A stretch of DNA of 64,000 nt from Thunnus maccoyii (GCF_910596095.1 NC_056534.1:7498490-7562489); one strand, 5' to 3'; shown: positions 46,701 through 59,196, counted from the stretch's first letter. Translations and numbers: made by a program. Notes: generated by a model from the letters alone, not told the origin.

Positions 46701-47194
46701 TCATATGTAACATCCAGTGGTGTGTGCAATCATGTCACTTGCACTACTGTACATAGTATGTATATGTATGTGGTATGTAATATGTATATGACATGTGTGC
46801 AGCTGAACTCTTAACTGTATGTTCACCGAGAAAGACTTAAATGAAAAATGATCCTCCGCTTTATTGCAAAATGGTTCTTTATTCAAGCAACTCACAAGTT
46901 GTAGCACAGTCTTGGTTAACTTTGAATATAAAGGAACAATGCTGCCCTCTAGAGGGGAAAATATCACCCACTTACAAGCCTCAAATGATGGAAAATTTTA
47001 GAGAACATAACGGTTTAAATCACTTCAGAACACCCAATATGTCACTTAAAAACTCACATGATGAGCCCTGTCTTGTCTTGTAAGCCTTAGTTTGTAACAA
47101 CATTACCAATTTGGATAGTAGTGGCCAGAGTGTGTCCAAGCATCGAAAATAGGGTACAGTATGTGTAATTTCACATTTGTTTAGATTGGTTTGC

Positions 47195-47235
47195 ATATCC
47201 ATCCATCCATCCATCCATTAATTCATTCACTCATC
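47195..47235 (+). repeat. (CATC)n microsatellite downstream of cuta
   Basis: This is a run of CCATCCATCCATCC just past the cuta stop codon in its 3' flank. Confidence 0.85.
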
Positions 47236-47248
47236 CATCAGTCCATCT

Positions 47249-50200
47249 TTATTCAGGGACAACTTCTCCTATCCACTTGAGGTAAGGCGGGTTCCCCTGG
47301 TCGATGGGAAGGCTGATGACCTCGGCTACCTCGTAAGGATGGTTAGAACTGGAGAAGACAATTTGATTTTGATTTTTTATTTGTTTAAACATATGTAAAA
47401 CATACAAATTGATACACATAAATGACTTGGCTTGATCAGGGGACTCTCCAATACATACCTTACTCCATTAGAAAAGGAGAAAAAACTATGAACAAGTTGA
47501 CTGAGTGCACAGACAGGCACACAAACAGCAGTAATTAAAGCCATAGTCCGACTGCATGAGTCATGGCCTTAATGGGAGAAAATGATCGACACAGTGTTCC
47601 CCCTGTGAGTTAGGTTGGAGGACAGCATTTTATGTATTTGGTTTGAAAAATAAACTTACCGGACATATTCAGCTAGAGCAGGCACTTTGGAACTTCTTGT
47701 TTTAATCATCTAAATAAGAGAGAAACACTGAGTCAGCTCGACCGACTTCATCAGACACTTCATAAGACTAACAACAGGAGTCTTTAAAGCGTGTGCAAGC
47801 ACAGACTACACAATATCTGCCATCATAAAAATGTGTGTGGATCAAGGCTTTTTTTTGCTGGAAGTGTGTTTCCAGCCCCTCCTGCTGCTGTTCGGGCCTT
47901 GTATTCTGCAAATGATACAAGATAACGATGGTTGGGGTTCAACATAAGCGCTGTATCCCGAATCAACACTACATAGTAATATAGGAAGACTCTGAGTAGG
48001 TAACATGTTCACATTATGTATACTTTAAACAATGTACACTAAAAACAGTAAGTTTATTTTAAAAAAACACTTTTTGATTTTGAGTCTGCTGCTGACACTA
48101 TTCTCCCACAATGCAATGCAAAAGGGAAAAACTGAAGAGCTATTCAGAGTTTGAACAAACTAACTGTGGTTGGTGGTGTAACAGCTCCAGCAACATCTCA
48201 GACAATAAAAAATGAACTATTGAATTTTTGGAAAAACTTATTGTTCTCTTTGATAAGTTTAACTGGCAGAAACATTTTAAAGTCACGGTCATATTGACTT
48301 CAGATGGCACAAATTTTGTATAATTTCCAGGTGGTAAACAATGGTTTGTTGACTCACTCAGTGACAGTAGAGATTAAATAAAGCCGGAGAGATGCTGGAT
48401 TCTCCACTGACAGCACTGCTGATCTAATCTCAACAACTATAGCTCTATACTATAGTCCTGTTTCTTTACGTTAAATTCATATGTAGTGAAGAGCCAAAAC
48501 ATTCAGACTTGTAATTAATTAATATCTATTTTTATATATTTATATAATTTCCAAAACTGTAAAATTATATGTAAATTAAGTCTTGTACTGAAAGTTTAAG
48601 CCACAGTGTTTTGTCAAAAAATACAGATGTTGTTAGAGAAATATCAATAAGGTTATTGATAATTATCATTGTCGATAAGAAGTATTGTATAAATAATTGG
48701 ACTGATAAAATCCTCCTACTGCTAGCTGTGGCTGAAATTGTAGCTGTAGTCGTTGTAGACATAGCAGTAGAGGCAGATATAGTAATAGTTGCAGCTGTAG
48801 TATGTATGCGTTATTTGTATTAAAAGTGTGCAGTGATGGTAATTTACCTTGAGCTGTAGAAATAGAGTTTAGCTGCATTTAGGGTAAACTTTTACACAGC
48901 CTAAAATATTACAAACTGTAGTCAACACTCACCAGCAGCACCTCACTGTCCTCCTCAATCTTCCCCTGCCATTCATATCTGAGAGGAGACACAAGACACA
49001 ATTTTAGACAATTTATCATCTAATACATCCAATTTTTAAAGGACAAAATTATTTATGTAATCTATTGTCTCCCAAAACTCTTCATTTATGTTCTGTCTTT
49101 AATTAAAAACATGCTGTACATATAGAAAACACAAACGTGCATCACACAGACAACTCTGCAGCTGCCTCTGACCAACGTTCAGAACTTACACAGATGTGAT
49201 CGCTGGAACGATGTTGACACAGGCAGCCAGCTTCTTCTGCACAATACCCCTGAGAGATAGAAAATATCAATTCATCAGACACAAACGACTACCCATGATA
49301 GCATTGACAAAATATTGCATCATACTGTTTGAATTAGACTTGAAACTATATATTTGTGTTCCAGATTAATTTATTAGTCAATCAACAGAAAATTAATCTG
49401 CAACTATTTTTCTAATCAATCAATTTCATATCATTTTTCAAGCAAATGTTTGATGGTTCCAGGTTCTCAAATGTGAGAATTGCTGCATAAGACATTCTAG
49501 TAAATTTAATATTTTAGATTATCTGATCATGTCCCCTTGGGCTCTAGGAAAATGTGATGCATCGCTTCATATTTTACAGACTTACAGAATTAATCACTTA
49601 ATTGAAAGAAATAATCAGAAGATTTATAGATAATGAAAATAATTAGTTCATCATTAACTGCAGCCCTAATGCAGTGTCATCAAAAAGATTTCCAGTTACA
49701 CAGGAGATGACATTAATCAGTAAAAGAGAAGGAGGATATATCAATGATAGATTCACAAAATCTTGACTTTATTCTGTCGTATAATTGAATAAAAATAAGC
49801 ATAAAAGAGATAATAGTTTTTCTAAAATGTGCATCGCTGATTGTCTCACCTGGCCAACTCTTTAGCCACCGTGTCGTTAGGACAGGTGACGAAGGCAGCG
49901 GAGTGTGTGCCCGACGTGTAGGTCTCAGATGCCATGGAGAACGCCCTCAGTCCAACAGTCCTCAGCAGCTGGAACATAAACGCACTCAGGAGGACTGTCT
50001 GGGAGTAAGAGGAGGAAGAGGAGGAAGAGGATGAAACCAAGACAACAACAAGGCAGCAGTGTGTCCAAATACATTAAAGCAAAGCAATGAGATCAACAAA
50101 CATCAACAAAGTATCTCAAATCAAGTTGCAACAATTAGTTTCCAACTATTAAACTGATCGCCAACTATTTTGATAATCGATTAATTGCTTGGTGTAATTT

Positions 50201-50532
50201 CTAAGAAAAAAATTCTGTGATTCCTGCTTCTCATGATAGTAAACTGATTATCTTTGGGTTGTGGACTGTTGGTTGGGACATTTCAGGGGTGACAGTGACA
50301 TTTTTCACAGTCTTCTGCCATTTTATGGACCAAACAACTAATCGATTAATCAAGAAAATAATCGACTAGTTAGATTAATAGATAGTGAAAATAATTGTTA
50401 GTTGCATCCCTAATCTGAAGTGAAATGAGTGTGGTGTGTTAGAAGCATCTTCATGCTCTGCACACTCACCAAAATCCAAGCTTTTAAGGATCCACCTTGT
50501 AGTGTCTCTGCACCGGGCAGTCCAATGCGCAT
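47249..50532 (-). CDS. cuta: CutA1 homologue (divalent-cation tolerance family), six coding exons
   Basis: CutA proteins are small, very stable trimers found from bacteria to animals. The vertebrate form has been linked to membrane anchoring of acetylcholinesterase, and its biochemical role is unsettled. Exons in reading order: 50532-50470, 49998-49850, 49249-49190, 48978-48933, 47709-47660 and 47348-47249. Phases agree and give 155 residues. The core is complete: [56 protein letters not shown] and [17 protein letters not shown], ending in EVVPE. A hydrophobic stretch [14 protein letters not shown] (about 20-33), made by the first two coding exons, would act as signal or anchor. Met29 and Met43 are possible internal starts for shorter forms. 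The stop codon overlaps an AATAAA hexamer (GAATAAAG). Introns 1 and 2 each hold a copy of the same repeat. Confidence 0.92.
49350..49668 (+). repeat. Dispersed repeat in cuta intron 2
   Basis: It contains AGTCAATCAACAGAAAATTA, GGTTCCAGGTTCTCAAATGT and TAATGAAAATAATTAGTTCA, ending GCAGCCCTAAT. It is the same family and orientation as 50120-50412. This is a very common AT-rich fish element built around ATTAATCGATTA motifs. Confidence 0.7.
50120..50412 (+). repeat. Dispersed repeat in cuta intron 1
   Basis: CAACTATTTTGATAATCGAT, TTGGGTTGTGGACTGTTGGT and AACTAATCGATTAATCAAGA, ending TAGTTGCATCCCTAAT, place it in the same family as 49350-49668. Confidence 0.75.
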
Positions 50533-50535
50533 TGC

Positions 50536-52270
50536 CTGAACAGGTCAATATGATATATATAGTTGACAAAAAACATGTGCACGCAGTCATTACTGCAATG
50601 TTTCATGTCTTAGAACTGTTAAACACTCAAAACTGGATTTTTGTTTATACTTTGACTTAGTCTGACGGAAGGATTACCTCCACACCTCCACACTAAGTTT
50701 CATAGCAGGTGTTCAAGCAGAGTAAATATGCTGTGTAGAGAAACAGAGGGGTGTACTACGAAGCAAGTTCAACATACTCAGGCTTTCTTTGTGTGAGCTG
50801 GCTCAACAAACCCTAGACTCACAATCAGAGATAAGTGGTATCACGATGGTGGTTATCAATTTCTGTTGGCTTCCTGCTTCAGGCTCTGTGCACGCTCCCG
50901 TAAAAGGGGGCATTTGGCGCGTCATTTGACTCTTCTTCCACACAAAATTAAGCAATCGCATGTCGCCTCCCTCAGTCAGGAGGGACATGTCATTAAAACG
51001 GAGAGCTATGAAGAATATAAATACACTATCACAGCAAAAGCATCATTAAACTTGATGCAGCAGATTTACACATTATACTCAAAAAGTGCATTTAAGTCTG
51101 ACTCTGTCCCATAATGAAGGATACGTGGAAATCACTTTAGTTTTTGGCCAAATCAAAGTGAAATTAATATTATAGATTGAATATTATCTGTGATAAATAC
51201 CAATAGACTAATCGATTTTCTTTTTTTTCATTAGTTTTTAGTTTTTATTAGGTTTTTTTTTTCTTTTACTATTTAAAATCCAGTTTGATATATTTTCACA
51301 AAATCCCATCCAAAAAGTAACCCTAATCGATTGCACCATTAGAAATTTACAATATGACATGTATGTCTGATAAAAGACCAATCAATCCGGTGATCTAATA
51401 ACTGCAGTACCAGCAGTGTTAAACGGACTTGGCAGTAAATCAGGTAGTCAGTGAAAGGGCGATGCTTTTTATAGCCGATTTAAAGTGAAACTCGGAACAT
51501 AACCTGCTCCTGACCAGGTTAAGTGTGCAGCATAGGTTACCATGGTGATCTAGCCAGGTTAAAAGAGAGCCACCTTCGTGACACTGGAAACCCTGGCTTT
51601 AGGCTAAAACATACCTCACTAACCCACTAATCTCGCTTCGTAGTAGCTGAACCCCTCATGACTTGAATCCTGCTCTCTGAATTACAGACATGAAACTATA
51701 TTTGTGTCACAAGTTATTACTGCGCTGTTTTATGTTTTAGAACTGCTTAAAACACCAAAAACCGGGGTATTTATTTTTCTTTTCACTTTGTCTGAATGGC
51801 AGGGTTACCCCTTCACACCAAGTGTCATAGTAGGTGTACAGAGAGAGTAAATATGCTGCGTAGAAAAACCAGATTTTCGTGTTTACCACCGTTATATCTG
51901 TAAACAGAGCTGCACTACAGTAGCGGTGTATGCACTGGGTCTTTTTTTCTTTAACATGCTTTCACATTTCTCAAAATATAAACAGACTGTAGAAAACATA
52001 TAGCACTTTAACATGCAAGTGTTAGGCAAAAACAGCCACAGTTTTCTGGTTTAATGGTGACTAAGTTACAGGATGCATGTTAAGCCAACTTAGGGGCGTG
52101 TTTGTTAGCACGTTAGCTGATGTTAGCTGTTAGCAGACGCACTACAGAGTTTATAAAAAGGGTTATACTGCAAGACAAACTGACTACAAACGCCTGACAA
52201 ATTGTTCGATACCAGCAGAATAAAGCTAGAACTGTTTAAGGTGATTTTGGGGAAGCCTACCGTCTTACAC
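50536..52270. other. Probable cuta first intron (5' UTR intron)
   Basis: There is no coding exon. Positions 50680-50740 and 51790-51850 share sequence (ACACTAAGTTTCATAGCAGG against ACACCAAGTGTCATAGTAGG, both followed by AGAGTAAATATGCTG), so a diverged duplication or repeat pair is present about 1.1 kb apart. Confidence 0.45.
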
Positions 52271-52405
52271 CTGCCTGGCTGCAAGCAACATACACTGCCG
52301 TAAAGTGTGACGGAAGTATGTTTGAGAAACTGTCGTAAATCAGCTTCGGTGTTCTGCCGAGTTCTGCCGAGAACTGCATGCACCTCGCGGGAGCGCGCAC
52401 AGCTA
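52271..52405 (-). promoter_or_regulatory. Candidate 5' UTR exon and CpG-rich promoter of cuta
   Basis: This is a locally GC- and CpG-rich patch in AT-rich DNA. On the minus strand it runs from GCGCGCTCCCGCGAGGTGC to GCAGCCAGGCAG, followed by the donor-like GTGTAAG at 52270-52264. It could splice to the acceptor CAG at 50536-50538 just before the cuta start codon. The mapping is inference from splice signals and composition only. Confidence 0.4.
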
Positions 52406-52779
52406 AAGGGAAAACTAACCTACCAGACATTGTAATGATTTTTAAGGCAAAGTACTGTTTAGAAAACCATGTTATCTTCTTTGTCAGGCTCATCAATGTT
52501 TTTATTAGACTTAATAGTCGCATTTTATGATGCGATTGGTCTGATCTGCTGGTCTTTTGACAGAGGAAAACTAACTTCTGGGGCTTTGAACAAAGTCCAA
52601 CACAAATGTTTGAAATGAGTGAGCCACCAGAGGGTCTAACAAAGGTAACCAGATTCATTCTATACACAGAAAGACTTGAAATTGTATCATTTATGTTTAA
52701 AATAGCCTACTAAATAGAAAATTGAATACTTTTGAATAAGAACAAAATGAGCAAAATATATTTATACACATGACAAAAC

Positions 52780-53760
52780 ACTCTCCTTCTCCCTGTCTCT
52801 CATTTTCCCTTTTCAACTTCCCATCTCTGTCTTTCCATCTCATAAAAATGAGACTCCTGGAACTCTTTCCAGGTCACCACCTTCCCTATGGCCTGATCTT
52901 TGTACAGTGAAAAGACTTTCCCTGGGCATACTAAATGTATTTCACCACCACTCCAGGGAAGCCAGCGTGAACATGAGGACCGTTTGGGTCCTACTTCCTA
53001 CTCCATCTTCTTCTTTGTGGCATTCAGTTCCCGCTGAAAGAACTCTGTCTCTTTCAAAGTCCTTGAAGGGTATTTTTGGGTTTGTCAGACCTTCTGCACC
53101 ATATATTTTAAAAACCTTATCGGAGCGGTAGAAGTATCTGATGGGACCATGCTGGTAGAAAAAGTGGATGGTCATTGCTCGACTTTTTGTCTGCTGCCTC
53201 TCCATGATGCTTTTAACAATTTTTTCAGTGGAGACTCAGGTTAGAGGTGTGGCCAGGGTCTCAGCAGGTGGAGGTGGGTTTACTACTGCAACAGGCATGG
53301 TAACAATTGGCATATTTCTAGTTTCACTCCCCACTGTCAGAGAGTGCCAGAGTGGCTGCCTCACTTGGAGCTTTTCTGGGCTCGTGTTTAAAGAGGAGCT
53401 GGCATTCATCGGCTTGACCAGGTGCTTTACATATTGTGCAATGTGTAATTTGGTGGTTGGGTTTAGCATGTTTGGGTCTCTACAGGAGCTGTGAATGAGA
53501 GCAGCATTGGTTGTCAACGGCTTTCTTCATTGGGACTGGCCAACACTTGTGGTCTAACCCAAAGACCCTCCCACCAGCCTTCACAGGTCCAGTGTGAGCG
53601 GTAGTTGGTGAGGACAAAATTATTCCTCCTCTCTCCATAATAACCATAAATCCCTTCCCAACATTATCCAACTGCAAAAAACATTGGGGACAAATCCACA
53701 GTAAAAATGTATGTCTGGACTGTCTGCAGCACTGGCTGTTTTAAGGTCCCTAACGAGGAC
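52780..53760 (-). pseudogene. Broken single-exon-like reading frame, unidentified
   Basis: Reading the minus strand from 53760, three long pieces follow one another with frame changes. The first is QLDNVGKGFMVIMERGG... (53677-53480), then HSSCRDPNMLNPTTKLH... (53517-53236), then the most protein-like part, FFYQHGPIRYFYRSDKVFKI to TQTVLMFTLASLEWW (53205-52942), ended by a stop. No splice sites interrupt it, so it looks like a decayed retrocopy or transposon-borne gene. I do not recognise the family. Confidence 0.4.
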
Positions 53761-56685
53761 CGCAGTCCAGTTTAGTGTGTTCAACATGTTCAAATTCTAT
53801 ATTTAATGTTCTGTGTTGTACTAGAGCTCAGGTGATGTTTCTCTGCACCCGGAGGGGGCTTCCATGGCACCGGCTGCAGATGTAAGACTTCTGAAAGATT
53901 TTGGACTTTGGGTAACACTTGTTCTATACTAAATTATGTATGTTGTTGAGCTTATTGATTTCCCCTCACTAAAAAAATCCCACATTTGTGAAGCTCCAGA
54001 TGAGCATACATGATGCATTCTGAGTTTTACACTTTGGTCTGTTTGGTTTGGTCTCAAACAGTAATTTTCATCAGATTTCCCATTTACGTGTCTTTTTTTT
54101 TTTTAAACCTGTTTGATGCTCAGTGTTCTGTGTTTGATGGTCACTTTTGAATACATTAAAAATACTGTTTGAATGTGTGTCAATTGTATATTTAAATATG
54201 AGTTTAAACACAAGCAAATTTACAGATATTTAGTTTTATCTTATACACATACCTAGATATTATTTCCTCACTGAATTTCAAAATCACTTCAGGTAAGGTA
54301 TGGATGGATAGCAGCTACAGACATAATGGTGCTAAATGATAATATTTTTTTTGTTACTCAGGGATTTGGCTAAGTACAAACGTCGTCAGTCTGCTTGAGT
54401 AGACATGAAAACCAGAAGGTTCTTTTAACTAGACCATGGTGGGATGAATTTCTAACCAGTCTGCAGAAGTGTGTTTTGAGTGTGTTTTGCCAGTTATCAA
54501 GTGACTCCATGTGATCACAGCTGATGGAGGCTACAGTCCAGTGAGAGCTTAATTCTAACTGATGCTACCTGGATGAGGTGTCCCAAACAGATTTACTGCA
54601 CGATAGTTGATGCTTCATAAGATGCTCACTTTTTTTTTGTCTAGCTGTCAACATATCCATATTTCAATTTATTTTTGAGACATTAAGTGTATAAACCTGT
54701 TGATGTGGAGGTTCACACAGTGCGACACCTGCTGGTCATTTTTGTAACTACTTTGACGTGCTAGCTGTTGGTTCTGTGCCATTGATCTTTCTCATTATTG
54801 AGACTTAACACAGTACATCCTGAAGAAAACTTACTAAAATGCTTTCATTTTCAAAATAGACATCATGCGTTATGGTCACCCAGCTGCACATGATCAGATC
54901 ATACAATAAAACACTGTTGCATTACTGCAATTCAAAATGCAAGACAGCGTGTTCATTTGATTGTAGGTCATGAAAATAAAATTTTGTGCGGCACCTCTCA
55001 GTAAGAGCATAATTATAAATTATTATTAAATTATAATCAATTCCTAAAGGCTAAAGGGCATCATGTTTCATCAATGTTTGGGCTCCAGAGCTCGAGATTT
55101 CAAAGCCAGCTTTCTCCAGCTCCTGCAGGCTCTCCTCACTCCACCTTCAACCAGCCAACATGTTTCTGTGTACAGTGGCATTTTTGTTTAATATCTTTTC
55201 TCCTGTTTCTGTTAAGTTAGGAGTTATGATTTGCATTTTTGTGTCTTTATGTTTAAAGAGGTAATTTTACGTTGGTTAGCTTTAATTCCCTTTTGTTTGT
55301 TGTCTTGCTGTTAACTCACCCTGAAACTACAACTATGAAATAAACATTTAAAGGCTGCAAAAGCTGTTTCTTGGTAGCTGAGGAGAGGGAGTGTCATTTA
55401 CATGTTGCCCGAGAGTTTCTCTTAGGCCGGGTCGTAACAATATATTTTTAAATTTTCTGCTTCTCCCAGTTTAAAGGCTCCTAATGATAGACCCACAGAG
55501 GTGTTTTTGCCTATTTTGCTTGATTAGACCTCTACTTAGGAATGTGTAGGCCTGTATAGACTGTCTTTGATTGACATCTCCCCTAAAGAAGTAAAACACA
55601 TTTCCAATCCACTGCAGATAGAAATATGAACGTATATTCAGACCATAGTATACAATATATATCATATCAAAGTTTCATTCAGCATATTCTGCTCATTCAT
55701 CAGTTGGATCACTCATTCAGTATACTAGTACAACAGGTTTAGTGTGTTCATAATGGAAAAGTGACAAAATTGATTTTTGATTGATTTTTGTGTGTGCTGT
55801 TGATAGATAATATTATCTCACAATGCAATGCACAAGACAAATTGAGGGAGCTACAGTACTCACAGTTGGACACAATTAAAAGGAAGAGTGGATGGTGGTG
55901 AGACAGCTCCAGGAACATCTTAAGAAAACAAAAAATAATGATTTCATTTTTGAAAAAAATACTGCAAAACAATGTGGTACTGATTTCTTGTATTCTTCTT
56001 TTCTCAAATGTCATGCACAGTAAATTGCACAGTCCCGGACTAAATCATTCCACTGCATTGTAAATACTGTATTGGTATTGTAAATTACTTATAAAAATAA
56101 AATTACTTTCTGTACCATAAAATTAGTGTTGACTGTATTCCTACATGATACATCTGATGTGGTTATGCACCATATTTTGGCCTTTTAATTTTCTAGTTAA
56201 TTTGTCTAACTCAATATTGTCAAACTTTTCATCCTTTCACTATTCTGTGGGGAAGTGGGTTTTCACCCAGTTCTGTAGATGTTTTGTGACAGGTTGAAAT
56301 GCAAATTTCAACTAGAAATGCATTTCCTGAGGAATGCTTTCAGCATTCATATTAATAAATAAAGATTTGGATAACAATAGTGAAGCTGAAAGCATTCACA
56401 CTAAATATAGACTGTATAGAAAATACATTTAATAGCAATCAAGCTGAAGTGTAAATGGTTTTTGAATGGCTCTCCAGCTCTTCATCTTAATCCATCACTG
56501 TGAAGCCAACAGGCAAGAATTACAATGTCCTAAAAGTATGTCTACACTGTATTTAGGCTAGTATGAATAAAATCACCACAGAAATTATTTAACTTTATCC
56601 CCTTTGGTGTACTAAAACACTTTGGTTACCATGACAGCATGTTTACCTTTTTGACTGAAAAAAAAAACAGGAGCATGTGAGGTTT
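53761..56685. other. Intergenic, no gene recognised
   Basis: AT-rich sequence with incidental ORFs. No clear repeat termini or exons were found. Confidence 0.35.
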
Positions 56686-56689
56686 GAGT

Positions 56690-57260
56690 CATCAGAGGAG
56701 GGTCTGAGGCTGGCTGCTGCTGCTTTTGCAGGTATTGTTGTAGCTTGTGTATCTTTGTCCCTGGAGCACAGCCTTTCTTCAGTATAAAGGCTGCATAGCC
56801 ATCATCCCTGCTGTCCTAAATCTCTCGCCAGGTGTTGCTGGCACGAGAGCCAAAACCAATCAGCTGGTCATCCTCTGATGCTGCTGCTGCTGTCGCAACC
56901 GGCTTTTTGGAGTCACAGCTGAGAAGAGACTGGATTTCTCCAAAGCTGAGGGCATAGCTCAGTAGGCTGTCCTTGCTGTGCCCCTCTGCCATGAAGACTC
57001 CTGCAGCATCGTCCTTTTGATGACTCTTGAGTAGGTAAATGGTTTACCTGATGTTCTCAAGGAGCCAGCAGAAAGACTTCCCCTTGTATTTCTCAAATTG
57101 AGGGATGTACTCTCCAAACACCTCTGTTTTGTCTAAGGAATCCCCTCCTCTCTGACGGACCACAGCGAGAGCATTTTTTCTGACCAGCTCTTCCCTCACA
57201 GGTGCAGACCCGTCCTATAGAGACGCGTTGTCTTTTACCAGTTTGGCTGCATCAGTAGGA
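56690..57260 (-). pseudogene. Second broken reading frame, unidentified
   Basis: On the minus strand, pieces read CQDPTDAAKLVKDNASL, stop, DGSAPVREELVRKNALAVV, then EYIPQFEKYKGKSFCWLLEN before a GTAAAC donor-like site. After a gap come KDSLLSYALSFGEIQSLLSC and LIGFGSRASNTWREI, stop, then GCAPGTKIHKLQQYL. Composition and continuity suggest a real ancestral protein of at least 150 residues with two or more stops. The family is unknown to me, and a transposon-encoded protein is possible. Confidence 0.4.
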
Positions 57261-58300
57261 TCCTGGCACAGGAATCCAAGTGGTCTCTTATGAAAGTAAC
57301 ACTAATTCTCTCAGAGAAGGAAAGTAGTTTGTGTATTTTACCAGTAATGAAGAAAACAATTTAGTCTTTTTATACATTATAGACAGGCATTATATTTGGC
57401 TGGACCGCAACAGCGGGGCCAGCCCTATAACAACGGTTGTCCGTGAGTGACTGAGTGCTTGAGTGAGTGAGTGATGAAGTTACACCATTGGTCAGCCAGC
57501 CGTGTTGGAGTTTCCCCATTGGCTGTTACTCTTTCAAAATGAATCAGCGCGAGATGATGGAAGCGGAGGACAGCAGCGATGCAGAGCGATTGTGTTTCCT
57601 TCTCTCAGCTCTGTTGTCGGTTAAACTCCTATTTAAGCAGATGCGTACCAGTGTCTCTACGTCTCCTCCTCTACCGTCCAGTGTGATCAACTCTCCAGCT
57701 GGCAGAGCTGTCAGCTGCCGGCAGGAGAGACGCTCCACGGTGTGTTTGGATTGTATAACTGAGCTAATAGCAGGACACAAGTTTTTTATTTCTCTGGCGT
57801 TTCCACATCACAAACGATGAACAACAGCATTAAAACAGGAGTCTTGCAGGTAAAACATGCGACTCAAAAGCTGCTATATCAGTTTAGATTTGATTGATTT
57901 AACAGTAACTGCACTAACCGAGCGGAGATAAGCCTCCTGAATTTGCACCCAAAATGCTGTCAAAACTTTCTCACTGCAGCCTCCTTAACTGGGAAAGAGG
58001 CATAGAGGCATGAGGGAGTTAAAGCACAATTAAAGCAGCCCAAATAACAATCACTGTAACAAAACACTCAATACAGAGAGAAAAACGAGAGACATCTGCC
58101 ATAGGGAATGCCCATGTTTGATTCCCGGCCAATGCAACTTTATTTTTTAACTCTACACACACACGGGGCAAGCATTATTTTTGTGTAAACAAATCATGAA
58201 GTGGTTGTTTTCTTCATGTAAAAATGCTGTGACTTCCACCCTAACTGCTTGTTATTTTGACATTTTCTGCAAGACTGTCTGACAGTCTGAGACAAATACA
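57261..58300. other. Intergenic with a 117-codon ORF of doubtful status
   Basis: A plus-strand frame at 57467-57820 is open for 117 codons and GC-richer than its surroundings. It lacks a recognisable domain and is preceded by GAGTGAGTGAGTGA repeats, so I treat it as part of an uncharacterised repeat. Confidence 0.3.
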
Positions 58301-58304
58301 AATA

Positions 58305-58720
58305 ATTCAAGTCAAGTCAGTTTTTATTTGCATAGCCCAGTATCACAAATCACAAATTTGCCTCAGTGGGCTTTACAATCTGTACAGCAATACAACATCC
58401 TCTATCCATAGACCCTCGATTCGAATAAGGAAAAACTCCCAAAAGGAACACCTTTAACAGGGAAAAAGGGGAAGAAACCTCAGGAAGAGCAACAGAGGAG
58501 GGATCCCTCTCCCAGGATGGACAGACATGCAATAGATGTGTGTACAGGATAACAAAGTTATATGCAAATGCTATCTGATCCATGTAATATGCACAAATAC
58601 TGGTATCCCGCCATAGCCACCAACACTTTAGAGTTATTAAACATGCAGTAGCAGTGGACAACCATATGATGGCAGCTTTTGTACAGCATAACATAAGAAA
58701 AGGATGTGCTTTATGATCAG
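58305..58720 (+). repeat. Common teleost interspersed repeat
   Basis: It begins CAAGTCAAGTCAGTTTTTAT, with TATCACAAATCACAAATTTG, GGAAAAACTCCCAAAAGGAA and GGAGGGATCCCTCTCCCAGG. I recognise this as a high-copy fish repeat from memory. The 136-codon minus-strand ORF at 58350-58760 is an artefact of it. Confidence 0.6.
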
Positions 58721-58737
58721 CTCTGGTAGTTATAACA

Positions 58738-58762
58738 CACATACACACACACACACACACAT
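58738..58762 (+). repeat. (CA)n microsatellite
   Basis: A short CA run directly follows the interspersed repeat. Confidence 0.9.
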
Positions 58763-59163
58763 ACGCAATAAATCAGTTCCTGTCAACAGGGTACCAGCGA
58801 CGTCTGTGATTGTCTGTGTGCACACAAACGATGCCTGCCCTGTGTGTGTTTGTGTTATTTCTGTGCACAAGACAGAGAGCCACTCTGTTTGATAACATCC
58901 ACCACCTCCCTCACACTTTCTTCTCTTCGCCCTCATCTTTGATTAAAGAATGAGACAAGCATGTCACACATACTAATATCTACACACACATACACACTTA
59001 GAGCCCGTGACACGTGCACTCAGAACAAGATAGATTGAGCTGTAGCTGATGTGAGAGCTCTACCAGGAATGCATGGACACACATAAAGACGCAGCGAGAC
59101 GTATTAGCAGAGCTTGTCAAGCTTTTGCAAGAGCAATGAGGAGCGATGGAAGGAGGAGGGATA

Positions 59164-59196
59164 TGGTGGTGGTGGTGGTGGTGGTGGTGGTGGTGC
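59164..59196 (+). repeat. (GGT)n trinucleotide microsatellite
   Basis: About ten GGT units. It produces spurious poly-Val, poly-Gly and poly-Pro ORFs on both strands. Confidence 0.9.

Noticed and set aside
58350-58760. 136-codon minus-strand ORF
   Set aside because: It lies inside a known-type high-copy fish repeat and ends in a CA microsatellite (CVCVC).
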